Assembly: GCA_964549135.1 (NCBI GenBank)
Contig: CAZJUJ010000065.1
Location: 1 to 14,152 of the forward strand
Length of the DNA: 14,152 bases
Direction of reading: 5' to 3'
Source of the DNA: RUG563 sp964549135
GTDB taxonomy: Bacteria > Bacillota > Clostridia > Christensenellales > Aristaeellaceae
The position numbers and the translations under genes are program-made. The notes beneath the pieces were generated by a model. It searched no databases. It was not told the DNA's origin and was given only the letters and a program-made list of their open reading frames with translations. Shown piece after piece: positions 1 to 5,750 of this stretch (within the stretch, counting starts at the first letter, position 1; every line of letters starts with the position of its first letter).

Positions 1-434
1 CCCTGCTCCAGCATTTCCTTCAGCTTGCGATAGACGCAGTTGGTGCGCTGATTGTACATCATGCCAAAGGTCTTATCGGGATGCTGATCGGCAGCGGCCA
101 TCATCTCCCGCACCTGCAGGGTATACACACCGGCAGGCTTTTCCACCATCACATGCAGCCCGTTTTCAAAGGCCTTCTGGGCCAGCGTGGGATGCTGATA
201 ATGGGGGGTGGCGATCAGCACGGCATCGCATACGCCGGATTTGATCAGATCATCGCCCTCGTTAAAAATCTTCGCGGCGGGCACGTTTTCCTTGGCCCAT
301 TCCCGGCGGGATTCCCGGCGATCGGCCACGGCCGCTACCTCAATTTCGGGGCACTTGCCCGCATTGATATTCTTGATGTGGCTGGAGCCCATATTGCCCA
401 CGCCAATAATACCCAGACGAACCTTTTCCATCAT
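1..434 (-). CDS. Gfo/Idh/MocA family NAD(P)-dependent oxidoreductase (partial, 3' end outside window)
   Basis: The 144 visible residues start MMEKVRLGIIGVGNMGSSHI, a Rossmann-fold beta-alpha-beta with the dinucleotide loop GVGNMG. An acidic/Arg cofactor-selecting stretch (VADRRES) follows, then the ATPHYQHPTLA segment and the family hallmark EKPAGV at about residues 98-103, whose lysine is catalytic in relatives. The family oxidises or reduces sugars, inositols and similar polyols in the cytosol. The C-terminal substrate-binding domain lies beyond base 1, so the substrate cannot be told. The start is chosen because AGGAG lies just upstream; tandem ATG codons at 434 and 431 are both possible. 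The gene begins 14 bases after the stop of the isomerase gene upstream, so the two are almost certainly cotranscribed and act in one sugar/polyol pathway (the pairing recalls IolG/IolE). The family is certain, the substrate unknown. Confidence 0.93.
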   Translation of the reverse strand, partial: MMEKVRLGIIGVGNMGSSHIKNINAGKCPEIEVAAVADRRESRREWAKENVPAAKIFNEGDDLIKSGVCDAVLIATPHYQHPTLAQKAFENGLHVMVEKPAGVYTLQVREMMAAADQHPDKTFGMMYNQRTNCVYRKLKEMLEQ

Positions 435-448
435 TTTTTCTCCTTTCC

Positions 449-1210
449 TCAATAACCCAGCTTCTTCAGATAATCATAGCTCTTCTTCAGGCATTCGAAG
501 GGGGATTCGCCGTAGCAGTTATCCTGCTCCACCAGCGCATATTCCGTCACGCCGTTCTTGCTTACGGTATCCAGCACGGCGGGGAAATTGATATTGCCCT
601 GGCCCACGGCAGCCATATGCACCTCAAAACCGGCGGGAACCAGATCCTTAAGATGAATGCAGGGCAGCCGATCGGCATGGGATGCCATCCAGGCGTTTAC
701 ATCCACGCCCGCATACTGCAGCCAATAGGTATCGGCGGTAATGCCCATCAGATCCGCCGGGATCTTTTCTAGAATCGCATCCATCACGGTCTTGCCGTCC
801 GGCAGATGCACAAATTCAAAGGCATGATTGTGATACATGAATTTCATGCCGGCGGCCTTGATTTTTTCGGCGACGGGAATAAAATCCTCCGCAAAATAAT
901 CCAGCCAGTCCGCGCCGCGGTATTTTTCCGCCATGGCGCCCAGGCCGATATACTTGCAGTCATAAATCTGGTGATCCTCGATCACCGCATCCAAATTGCC
1001 CATCAGCCGGGGCTCGGGAATATGGGTCAGGGCGATTTTCAGGCCATTGTCATCGCAAATGGCCTTCACCCGCTTTGCCTCAATGGGGCCGATGGCGGAA
1101 ACCTGCACAACCTGATAGCCGATCTTGGCGATCTTTTCCATCGCCCGGGCAAAATCCTTTTCCGTCTGGGTAAAGTTCCTGATGGTGAATAGCTGCGCGC
1201 CAATCTGCAT
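449..1210 (-). CDS. Sugar phosphate isomerase/epimerase (xylose isomerase-like TIM barrel)
   Basis: About 253 residues, the usual size for this family. It belongs to the AP endonuclease 2/IolE-like TIM-barrel group. Visible metal-site and barrel motifs are MYHNHAFEF (about 132-140), TADTYWLQYAGVDV in the middle, CIHLKDL near 187, VGQGNINFPAVL near 205, and a C-terminal VEQDNCYGESPFECLKKS. Relatives isomerise, epimerise or dehydrate sugars and inositol derivatives with a divalent metal; the exact substrate cannot be read here. ATG at 1210 is preferred, with GGGAGG about 11 bases upstream. An in-frame TTG at 1219 would sit almost on the ribosome binding site and is less likely. It is the first gene of an operon with the Gfo/Idh/MocA oxidoreductase, whose ribosome binding site lies around this gene's stop codon. 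The pair suggests uptake-independent catabolism of a cyclitol or sugar. Confidence 0.9.
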   Translation of the reverse strand: MQIGAQLFTIRNFTQTEKDFARAMEKIAKIGYQVVQVSAIGPIEAKRVKAICDDNGLKIALTHIPEPRLMGNLDAVIEDHQIYDCKYIGLGAMAEKYRGADWLDYFAEDFIPVAEKIKAAGMKFMYHNHAFEFVHLPDGKTVMDAILEKIPADLMGITADTYWLQYAGVDVNAWMASHADRLPCIHLKDLVPAGFEVHMAAVGQGNINFPAVLDTVSKNGVTEYALVEQDNCYGESPFECLKKSYDYLKKLGY

Positions 1211-1245
1211 AATGTTCAATACCTCCCCATTTTTGATTTACCTTT

Positions 1246-1274
1246 ATTTTACCTTCTTTTTTCGCATTTTTCAA
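1246..1274 (-). promoter_or_regulatory. Sigma-A promoter of the isomerase/oxidoreductase operon
   Basis: On the minus strand TTGAAA (1269-1274) and TAAAAT (1246-1251) are separated by exactly 17 bases, about 36 bases before the isomerase start. It lies downstream of the murC terminator, so the operon is independently transcribed. No operator-like palindrome is evident around it. Confidence 0.75.
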
Positions 1275-1344
1275 GTGATTTTTCCGTCTGCCCGATGAAA
1301 ATTCCATTTTCCGCCGTCTTTTTGCTGTATTGGGCGCGGCGCAT

Positions 1345-1377
1345 AAAAACGCCGCCGGAAAGTATCCTCCCGGCGGC
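1345..1377 (-). terminator. Intrinsic terminator of murC
   Basis: On the minus strand an 8-bp perfect GC stem, GCCGCCGG/CCGGCGGC (1370-1377 with 1351-1358), has an 11-base loop and is followed by GTTTTT. It begins 23 bases after the murC stop codon. Confidence 0.85.
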
Positions 1378-1399
1378 TGCGGCCCAGGGGCCGTGCTGC

Positions 1400-2791
1400 T
1401 TATTTTTCTGTATCCCCGTGCAATTGCATCTGCTCGTTGAGCAGATTGATATTGCCGCAGCCCATGGTCAGCACCAGATCGCCGGGCTTCCAATGGGCGC
1501 GCAGATATTTTTCCGTATCATCGAAGGTGGGGGTATGCACCGCCTGAATGCCGTGGGCCCGCATGCCCTCCACCACCATTTCCGCCCGAATATCCCCGGG
1601 ATCCTTTTCCCGGGCGGCGAAAATATCGGTCACCAGGGTAAAATCGGCCTCCTGGGTGCAGGTCAGATAATCCTGGAAGAGGCCCTTCACCCGGCTGTAG
1701 GTATGGGGCTGCATCACCGCCCAGAGGCGGCGGGGATGCTGCATCCTGGCCACCGAAAGGGCGGCCCGCATTTCCGCCGGGTTATGCCCGTAATCATGAT
1801 ACATTTTCACCCCGTCAATCAGCCCGGTGAATTCAAAGCGGCGATGCACCCCGCCAAAGCGCGAAAGAGCCTGGGCCGCCTTTTCCGCATCCGCCCCGGC
1901 GCAATGGGCCGAGGCAAAGGCCGCCAGGGAATTGATCACATTGAATTTCCCCGCCACCCTTAGCTCGATCCTGCCAAGAATGCTGCCCCGAAAGGCCACG
2001 TCATACCGGGGGCAGCCCGTTTCGTCATAGGTGAGCCCCACGGGGTAATAATCATTTTCCTCCCCCAGGCCAAAGCGCCGCGTTTCGCATTTCAGTCCGG
2101 AAAAGAGCCGCAGGATCCTTTCATCCTCGCCCCAGCCAAGGGCCAGCCCGTCGGCGGGCAGCAGGGAAAGAAACTGGCCAAAGGCCGCCTCGATATGCTC
2201 AATATCCCGGTAATAATCCAGATGATCCGCATCAATATTCAGCACCACCGCCTGGGTGGGCCGCATTTCCAGAAAGCTGCCGTGAAATTCGCAGGCCTCG
2301 GCCACAAATACATCCTTTTTCCCAATGCGGGAGCCGCCGCCCAAAGCATCCAGCCGCCCGCCGATATGCACCGTGGGATCCATGCCGCATTCCATCAGCG
2401 CATAGGCAATCATGGAGGAGGTGGTGGTTTTCCCGTGGGCGCCGCAGACGCAGATGGCCCGGTCATGCCCCTGCATGAGCTGCCCCAGCAGGGTGGAACG
2501 CTCCATCTGGGGAATGGCAAGGCGCGCCGCCTCCTGCCGCTCCGGGTTTTCGGGGGAAATGGCGGCGGAGAATACCAATAGATCGGCCCCCTGCACATTC
2601 TCCCGGGCATGGCCCACCTGCACGCTGATCCCCATCCCCCGCAGCCTTTCCACCGCATGGGAATTGGCATTATCCGAGCCGGTGACCGTATAGCCCTCCT
2701 TGAGCAGCATCTCCGCCAGGCCGGACATGCTGCTTCCGCCGATGCCGATCATATGAATGCGCTTGCCCTGGTAATCGCGAATGTTTTCCAT
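1400..2791 (-). CDS. murC: UDP-N-acetylmuramate--L-alanine ligase
   Basis: 463 residues, the normal length for MurC. This cytosolic ligase adds L-alanine to UDP-MurNAc using ATP, the first amino-acid step of peptidoglycan precursor synthesis. Domain 1 carries the UDP-binding loop GIGGSSMSGLAEML (about 16-29). Domain 2 has the ATP P-loop CGAHGKTTT (116-124), EACEFHGSFL (165-174) and NIDADHLDYY (185-194). Domain 3 has GGVHRRFEF (313-321), YHDYGHNP (331-338, usually DDYGHHP), QPHTYSRVK (361-369) and a late GCGN (444-447, usually GAGD/GAGN). GAGGTG lies a few bases before the ATG. It has its own promoter and terminator and is monocistronic here, apart from the usual mur/fts cluster. UDP-N-acetylmuramate:tripeptide ligase (Mpl) is a relative, but length and motifs fit MurC better. 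Confidence 0.97.
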   Translation of the reverse strand: MENIRDYQGKRIHMIGIGGSSMSGLAEMLLKEGYTVTGSDNANSHAVERLRGMGISVQVGHARENVQGADLLVFSAAISPENPERQEAARLAIPQMERSTLLGQLMQGHDRAICVCGAHGKTTTSSMIAYALMECGMDPTVHIGGRLDALGGGSRIGKKDVFVAEACEFHGSFLEMRPTQAVVLNIDADHLDYYRDIEHIEAAFGQFLSLLPADGLALGWGEDERILRLFSGLKCETRRFGLGEENDYYPVGLTYDETGCPRYDVAFRGSILGRIELRVAGKFNVINSLAAFASAHCAGADAEKAAQALSRFGGVHRRFEFTGLIDGVKMYHDYGHNPAEMRAALSVARMQHPRRLWAVMQPHTYSRVKGLFQDYLTCTQEADFTLVTDIFAAREKDPGDIRAEMVVEGMRAHGIQAVHTPTFDDTEKYLRAHWKPGDLVLTMGCGNINLLNEQMQLHGDTEK

Positions 2792-2822
2792 AATGCACCT
2801 CGATCCTTGAGATTCCTCTGCT

Positions 2823-2852
2823 ATTATACGATGAAACCACCGGAAATATCAA
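2823..2852 (-). promoter_or_regulatory. Sigma-A promoter of murC
   Basis: TTGATA (2847-2852) and a consensus TATAAT (2823-2828) on the minus strand are 18 bases apart. The predicted transcript starts about 25 bases before the murC ATG. No structured leader is visible. Confidence 0.8.
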
Positions 2853-2860
2853 GAGGCAAA

Positions 2861-3257
2861 GGGCGGCAATCGCCATTTCCCGGGCAGAAATTGCCCCTTC
2901 GCCGCCGTTTTATGCGTTTCCGCCGCTCATTGCTTCCCTGGATGCAGAAAAGCTGCCATGCGAAAGCCATCCAATGCATGGGATGGAAATGCGCCTTGCC
3001 GCCCTGCGCATTTTCGCATTCGCTCGCCGCTGCGCTGCAAAGCTGACGGCAGCGCCCCTTCTGCCTCCGCCTGGTGGAATGCCCGGCGGCTGATGCAGAT
3101 AAACGCATGTACCTCCGACACCGGACAGCCGGAGCATCATCGCGCCGCCGCCCCTCTCTCCCCCTGCATTTTGTTAACAGTTTCCTACGTTTCTGTGACA
3201 AATGCCGCAAAAATGCCTCCATCCCCGCCAAAAGCCCTATCTTATTTGAAAAAATGC
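2861..3257. other. Intergenic region between the murC and rpmB promoters, no gene supported
   Basis: About 400 bases between two divergent promoters. Open frames exist on both strands, but none has a ribosome binding site or a recognisable protein family; the translations are Arg/Cys/Ala-rich, as expected of GC-rich non-coding DNA. Small inverted repeats occur: CCATCC with GGATGG around 2970-2990, and CGCTGC with GCAGCG around 3030-3055. None has a U tract or matches a riboswitch I know. The last 90 bases become AT-rich toward the rpmB promoter. Confidence 0.5.
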
Positions 3258-3286
3258 TTGCATTTTCCCTGCAGATATGATATGAT
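3258..3286 (+). promoter_or_regulatory. Sigma-A promoter of rpmB
   Basis: TTGCAT (3258-3263) and TATGAT (3281-3286) are 17 bases apart. The predicted start near 3293 gives a leader of about 73 bases before the rpmB ATG, longer than needed for a ribosome binding site alone. Confidence 0.78.
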
Positions 3287-3312
3287 ACACAAGCTGTCAA
3301 TTATGGATGTTT

Positions 3313-3357
3313 CGCGGATGATACCGCGTCACCACAAGAGCAATTCCCCGCGGGAGG
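3313..3357 (+). promoter_or_regulatory. Structured leader and ribosome binding site of rpmB
   Basis: CGCGG (3313-3317) and CCGCG (3324-3328) form a 5-bp hairpin with a 6-base loop. The second arm can instead pair with CGCGG at 3349-3353, which directly abuts the Shine-Dalgarno GGGAGG (3352-3357). The leader therefore has two mutually exclusive pairings, one of which would cover the ribosome binding site. Feedback control of ribosomal protein genes through their leaders is common, but this specific switch is an inference. Confidence 0.4.
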
Positions 3358-3365
3358 TAATTACA

Positions 3366-3584
3366 ATGGGCAAGTTTTGTGAAGTATGCGAAAAGGGCCT
3401 GATGACCGGCCACAACGTCAGCCATTCTAACCGCAAGAGCAGCCGTACCTGGGCTCCCAATGTCCAGAAGGTTCGCGTGCTGGTGGAAGGCCGCCCCATG
3501 CGTCTGAATGTCTGCACTCGCTGCCTGCGCAGCGGCTATGTGCAGCGCGCTCTGCCCTCTGTGCAGAACGAAGTGGCTGAATAA
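3366..3584 (+). CDS. rpmB: Large ribosomal subunit protein bL28
   Basis: 72 residues, slightly longer than the minimal bL28 length of about 60-65. It starts MGKFCEVCEKGLMTGHNVSH. This is the zinc-binding C+ form, with two CxxC pairs, C5-x-x-C8 and C50-x-x-C53. The conserved SHSNRKSSRTWAPNVQ segment binds 23S rRNA. bL28 is a late-assembling 50S protein. GGGAGG lies 8 bases before the ATG. The gene stands alone between its own promoter and terminator, as is common for rpmB in Firmicutes. In many bacteria zinc-containing C+ forms have zinc-free paralogues induced by zinc starvation; none is seen in this window. Confidence 0.97.
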   Translation: MGKFCEVCEKGLMTGHNVSHSNRKSSRTWAPNVQKVRVLVEGRPMRLNVCTRCLRSGYVQRALPSVQNEVAE

Positions 3585-3612
3585 GCCATAGACGTTTTTT
3601 CGCAGCCGCATG

Positions 3613-3639
3613 AAACCACCTGAAAAATGGTGGTTTTTT
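3613..3639 (+). terminator. Intrinsic terminator of rpmB
   Basis: AAACCACC (3613-3620) pairs perfectly with GGTGGTTT (3629-3636), with an 8-base loop, and runs into TTTTTT (3634-3639). It begins 28 bases after the rpmB stop codon. The A-rich 5' side could also terminate transcripts coming from the other strand. Confidence 0.85.
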
Positions 3640-3693
3640 GCGTATCATTTTCCAGCCGCGGGAAAAGGGAACGGGGAGAGAGAACGGGTTTTT

Positions 3694-3730
3694 GCGGGAG
3701 GAGACTTTTGCGTCAAAAGTCCCCTCCCGC
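3694..3730. repeat. Palindrome A
   Basis: 17-base arms, GCGGGAGGAGACTTTTG and its near reverse complement (one mismatch), surround the loop CGT. The tag CCCTCCCGAAAACCGG follows directly, so in the B/C orientation this copy is on the minus strand. The inner pair ACTTTTG/CAAAAGT differs from B and C (GCTTTTG/CAAAAGC) by a matched change on both arms. Confidence 0.9.
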
Positions 3731-3992
3731 ACCCTCCCGAAAACCGGCTCTGGATGTTTCTCGGAAGGGTAAAACCAGGTTGAATGCCAGATCAGCAAAG
3801 AAAATGGGGAATTGACTCCTCCCAAACCTTTCTCTTAAATCGGCTCTTGATGGTTCATGGCGGGATATAACCAAATTGAATGCCAGATCAGCAAGAAGCG
3901 AACGCTTTGAACTCCAAAGATTCTTCTCTCGAAAACCAACTCTGAATGGCTCTTGGAAGAGTAGAACCAGGTTGAATGCCAGTAAAGCAAAA
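3731..3992 (-). repeat. Three tandem 96-bp units (u1-u3)
   Basis: The block GAATGCCAG recurs at 3782, 3878 and 3974, exactly 96 bases apart. Each is preceded by a degenerate tag (CGAAAACCGGCTCTGGATG or variants) and mostly followed by A/T-rich AGCAA. The palindrome is retained only next to u1. In the reverse frame the copies encode a repeating LAFNLV peptide with a 32-residue period, but no ribosome binding site or family supports translation. Divergence between copies is substantial, so the array is not recent. Confidence 0.8.
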
Positions 3993-4013
3993 GAGAATAG
4001 AAGTGAGGAAGAA

Positions 4014-4052
4014 AACAGCAATGCCTCTGCCAAACACAGGGGCATTGCTGTT
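4014..4052. repeat. Central hairpin of the repeat island
   Basis: A 16-base stem (4014-4029 with 4037-4052; AACAGCAATGCC with GGCATTGCTGTT at the base) has one T-G wobble and a 7-base loop. It lies exactly at the symmetry centre of the facing repeat copies. The bases outside it (3974-4013 and 4053-4092) are also imperfect inverted copies, extending the palindrome to roughly 120 bases. Confidence 0.85.
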
Positions 4053-4083
4053 GCTTTTCAAATTGCTATTTCCTTTTGCTTCA

Positions 4084-4180
4084 CTGGCATTCAATTTGGC
4101 AGGATGCGCCCATGAACCATCCAGTGCCGGTTTTCGGGTGGGTGCGGGAGGGTGCTTTTGACACAAAAGCATCCTCCCGC
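4084..4180 (+). repeat. Repeat unit B with palindrome 4144-4180
   Basis: The unit starts CTGGCATTCAATTTGGCAGG, continues through CATGAACCATCCAG and the tag CCGGTTTTCGGG, and ends in the palindrome GCGGGAGGGTGCTTTTG-ACA-CAAAAGCATCCTCCCGC (17-base arms, one G-T mismatch). It is the opposite orientation to u1-u3. Confidence 0.88.
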
Positions 4181-4206
4181 AAAAACCTTCCTTCCCTTTT
4201 GCTGAT

Positions 4207-4303
4207 CTGGCATTCAATTTGGCAGGATGCGCCCATGAACCATCCAGAGCCGGTTTTCGGGAGGGCGCGGGAGGGTGCTTTTGACGCAAAAGCATCCTCC
4301 CGC
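4207..4303 (+). repeat. Repeat unit C with palindrome 4267-4303
   Basis: This is a close copy of unit B, offset by 123 bases: same CTGGCATTCAATTTGG start, same tag CCGGTTTTCGGGAGGG, and a palindrome with 17-base arms and loop ACG. B and C differ by only a few bases, so this duplication is much younger than u1-u3. Confidence 0.88.
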
Positions 4304-4339
4304 AAAAGCCTCGTCCCCTTCCCTGGTTTTCGGAGGGGG

Positions 4340-4378
4340 GCGGGGAAACCACTTTTGACTCAAAAGTGGTTCCCCCGC
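4340..4378. repeat. Palindrome D (second palindrome type)
   Basis: 18-base arms, GCGGGGAAACCACTTTTG with one mismatch, surround the loop ACT. The tag CCCTGGTTTTCGGAGGGG precedes it at 4321-4338. It shares the core CTTTTGAC-CAAAAG with the A/B/C type but has a different outer stem. Together with C it forms a two-palindrome module that recurs at 6052-6170. Confidence 0.9.
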
Positions 4379-4420
4379 AAATACTTCCCCATATCCCGTT
4401 CCTCCCCCGTATCCCGTTCC

Positions 4421-4984
4421 CTAAGAGGCGCGTCTGGCCTGCACCGTCAGGCGGGAGAGGGACAGGCCCTCGGCGAACATACGGGCGTAGACCGCCTTGC
4501 ATTTTTTGTAGCGGGCAAAGGTGCGCAGGGCGTCCTTTTCGTTGGAATAGACCTTCCAGCAGCCGCTGCAGAGGCAATTGCGCCCCGCATTTTCAATAAA
4601 CGCCTGCACATCCGAAAGCGGATAGCTGAGAAAAATCCCGATTTCGTGCGGAAAGCTCTCGGTATCCCGCAGGCGGCGGCGCAATTGCGAAAGCGCAGCC
4701 TCCACGCCCTCCCCTTCATAGCCCAGAGAGCGGAGAAACGCCCGGGTATCCTGCCGGCCAAGAGAAGCGCGCAATTCCCCCTCCCGATAAAGATAAAACA
4801 AATGCCGCTCCTTCTCCGCCTTCAGCACGGTCAGGATCAGCCCTTTGGCCTCCAGCATGGGACAAACCGCCGCCATCTCCTTCTCCAGCGCCGCCCGATC
4901 CCCGCAGGAAAGGGCAAACAGGCTGCCCGTCTTCAGCCGCGCCAGCGTCGGTGCGCCATGGGCAATCAGCGCATGCTCCAGCAC
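4421..4984 (-). CDS. DUF3793 family protein
   Basis: 187 residues and no signal peptide or membrane segment, so probably cytosolic. The C-terminal half carries the family signature FPHEIGIFLSYPLSDVQAFI (111-130), a cysteine-rich NCLCSGCWKVYSNE (136-149) and FARYKKCKAVYARMF (156-170). C137, C139 and C142 could bind metal or a cofactor. Biochemical function is not established. From memory such genes often lie near iron-uptake (Feo) or flavodoxin genes in Firmicutes; I cannot confirm this here. The start is GTG at 4984, chosen because AGGAGGA lies 6-7 bases upstream and no ATG fits. The promoter region holds two TTAG-N6-CTAA palindromes and an internal hairpin, so expression is probably tightly controlled. 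The gene is monocistronic and ends at the edge of the repeat island. Confidence 0.85.
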   Translation of the reverse strand: MLEHALIAHGAPTLARLKTGSLFALSCGDRAALEKEMAAVCPMLEAKGLILTVLKAEKERHLFYLYREGELRASLGRQDTRAFLRSLGYEGEGVEAALSQLRRRLRDTESFPHEIGIFLSYPLSDVQAFIENAGRNCLCSGCWKVYSNEKDALRTFARYKKCKAVYARMFAEGLSLSRLTVQARRAS

Positions 4985-5006
4985 AGTCGCTCCTCCTCAC
5001 TCCGTA

Positions 5007-5022
5007 GTTAGTCTTTGCTAAC
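5007..5022. promoter_or_regulatory. Operator-like palindrome 2 (GTTAG-N6-CTAAC)
   Basis: A perfect 5+5 inverted repeat with 6-base spacer lies just before the DUF3793 ribosome binding site. It has the same TTAG-N6-CTAA core and spacing as the site at 5066-5087, and their centres are 62 bases apart, close to six helical turns. The DtxR/IdeR consensus contains this TTAG-N6-CTAA geometry twice, so a DtxR-type metal regulator is the best guess. Confidence 0.6.
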
Positions 5023-5030
5023 CAATCGGT

Positions 5031-5061
5031 GAAAAATGATCGTGCAGGGTGGCTGCACGAT
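5031..5061 (-). terminator. Terminator-like hairpin inside the DUF3793 leader
   Basis: On the minus strand a perfect 9-bp stem, ATCGTGCAG/CTGCACGAT (5053-5061 with 5039-5047), has a 5-base loop and is followed by CATTTTT. It lies between the promoter and the start codon, and between the two operator-like palindromes, so it could attenuate transcription. The T tract is short, so it may act only as a structured leader. Confidence 0.5.
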
Positions 5062-5065
5062 TCGC

Positions 5066-5087
5066 ATGGTTAGTTTTATCTAACCAT
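5066..5087. promoter_or_regulatory. Operator-like palindrome 1 (ATGGTTAG-N6-CTAACCAT)
   Basis: A perfect 8+8 inverted repeat with 6-base spacer lies immediately downstream of the predicted transcription start (about 5089) of DUF3793, where a bound protein would block promoter clearance. It carries TTAG-N6-CTAA as in one dimer footprint of a DtxR/IdeR box. Which regulator binds is inference. Confidence 0.68.
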
Positions 5088-5095
5088 ACAAGCAT

Positions 5096-5124
5096 ATTTT
5101 ACCCGATCCGGGGCGATTTGTCAA
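5096..5124 (-). promoter_or_regulatory. Strong sigma-A promoter of the DUF3793 gene
   Basis: On the minus strand a consensus TTGACA (5119-5124) and TAAAAT (5096-5101) are exactly 17 bases apart. It is one of the best promoters in the window and drives a leader of about 105 bases, consistent with a strong but repressible gene. Confidence 0.85.
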
Positions 5125-5145
5125 GCCCTCTGCCTTTCTCCCATC

Positions 5146-5179
5146 AAAAAGCGGACCGCCTCCCAAAGGAAGTGCCCGC
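5146..5179 (-). terminator. Possible weak terminator of nrdR
   Basis: About 20 bases after the nrdR stop, an imperfect hairpin with outer stem GCGG/CCGC (5176-5179 with 5151-5154) is followed on the minus strand by TTTTT. The inner stem is interrupted, so read-through into the DUF3793 promoter region is possible. Confidence 0.4.
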
Positions 5180-5198
5180 GCTGGCGCCCTGCCGGGGT

Positions 5199-5663
5199 TT
5201 ATTGGCCATCCCGATCGCTGACCAGGGCCTTCAGCTCCTGCATGAAGGTAGGGATATCCGTAAAGGAGCGATAGACGGAGGCAAAGCGGATGTAGGCCAC
5301 CTGATCCAGATCCCGCAGGGCATCCATGACCATTTCGCCGATCTGGCGGGTGGTGATTTCCTCCTGCAGGCTGTTATAGGCCAATTGCTCAATGGAATTG
5401 ACGATCTTTTCAATTTCCGCAGCCGAAACGGGGCGCTTATGGCAGGCGGCGATAATGCCGCTGCGCACCTTCTTGGCATCGAATAATTCCCGGGAATTAT
5501 CCTTCTTGATCACCAGCAGCTGCTGCACCTCCACCTTTTCATAGGTGGTGAAACGGCGGCCGCACTGGATGCATTCCCGGCGGCGGCGGATGGAATTGCC
5601 ATCGTCCGTGGGGCGGGAATCCACCACCCGGCTATCGGCACAATTACAAAACTGACATTTCAC
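5199..5663 (-). CDS. nrdR: Transcriptional repressor NrdR
   Basis: 154 residues from the GTG start, the standard NrdR length. NrdR represses ribonucleotide reductase genes when its ATP cone senses a high dATP/ATP ratio. The N-terminal zinc ribbon has C3-x-x-C6 and C31-x-x-C34 with the typical DSRPTDDGNSIRRRREC and RRFTTYE. The ATP cone follows (about 46-136), beginning LLVIKKDNSRELFDAKKV and ending AYIRFASVYRSF. GTG at 5663 is chosen because NrdR proteins begin M-K-C-x-x-C and AAGGA lies about 10 bases upstream. An in-frame ATG at 5687 would add eight residues not typical of the family but is not excluded, since the predicted transcript start near 5700 would include it. No ribonucleotide reductase gene is in the window, so its targets lie elsewhere. 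Confidence 0.96.
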   Translation of the reverse strand: MKCQFCNCADSRVVDSRPTDDGNSIRRRRECIQCGRRFTTYEKVEVQQLLVIKKDNSRELFDAKKVRSGIIAACHKRPVSAAEIEKIVNSIEQLAYNSLQEEITTRQIGEMVMDALRDLDQVAYIRFASVYRSFTDIPTFMQELKALVSDRDGQ

Positions 5664-5707
5664 GGATGCATCATCCTTCTCTTGCATTTCTTCCGGGGTG
5701 TCTTTCT

Positions 5708-5736
5708 ATTATATCCCGGAAAATGCTTTTTGTCTA
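5708..5736 (-). promoter_or_regulatory. Sigma-A promoter of nrdR
   Basis: TAGACA (5731-5736) and consensus TATAAT (5708-5713) on the minus strand are 17 bases apart. It lies directly behind the stop codon of the YlmC/YmxH-like gene, so nrdR is probably transcribed separately as well as by any read-through. Confidence 0.78.
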
Positions 5737-5750
5737 CCCCCTGCCGGGAA

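Larger units (their letters stand above)
3667..4421. repeat. Repeat island: inverted array of palindrome-bearing units
   Basis: This 755-bp stretch between the convergent ends of rpmB and the DUF3793 gene has no credible gene. It is bounded by an inverted GGGAACGGG (3667-3675) and CCCGTTCCC (4413-4421). Inside are palindromes A, B, C and D and five copies of an asymmetric unit. Three copies (96-bp spacing, 3731-3992) face two copies (123-bp spacing, 4084-4303), arranged around a centre at about 4033. The same palindromes recur at 6052-6170 and 14023-14058. No transposase or integrase is encoded, so any mobility would have to be supplied in trans. This resembles REP/BIME or MITE-like intergenic repeats, but I know no named family with this sequence. 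Confidence 0.85.

Noticed and set aside
2824..3300. Protein-coding gene in the murC-rpmB gap
   Set aside because: Several overlapping frames exist on both strands, but none has a ribosome binding site, coherent composition or domain.
3713..4045. Open frame on the minus strand with a repeating LAFNLV peptide every 32 residues
   Set aside because: The period comes from the 96-bp DNA repeat, there is no ribosome binding site, and facing copies in the same island are read through other frames and stops.
4144..4378. Palindromes B-D as ordinary intrinsic terminators
   Set aside because: The stems are long enough, but no run of U follows on either strand, and rpmB already has its own terminator at 3613-3639.
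3667..4421. The repeat island as a CRISPR array
   Set aside because: The repeats are diverged, inverted relative to each other and unevenly spaced, the intervening sequence is itself repeated, and there are no cas genes.
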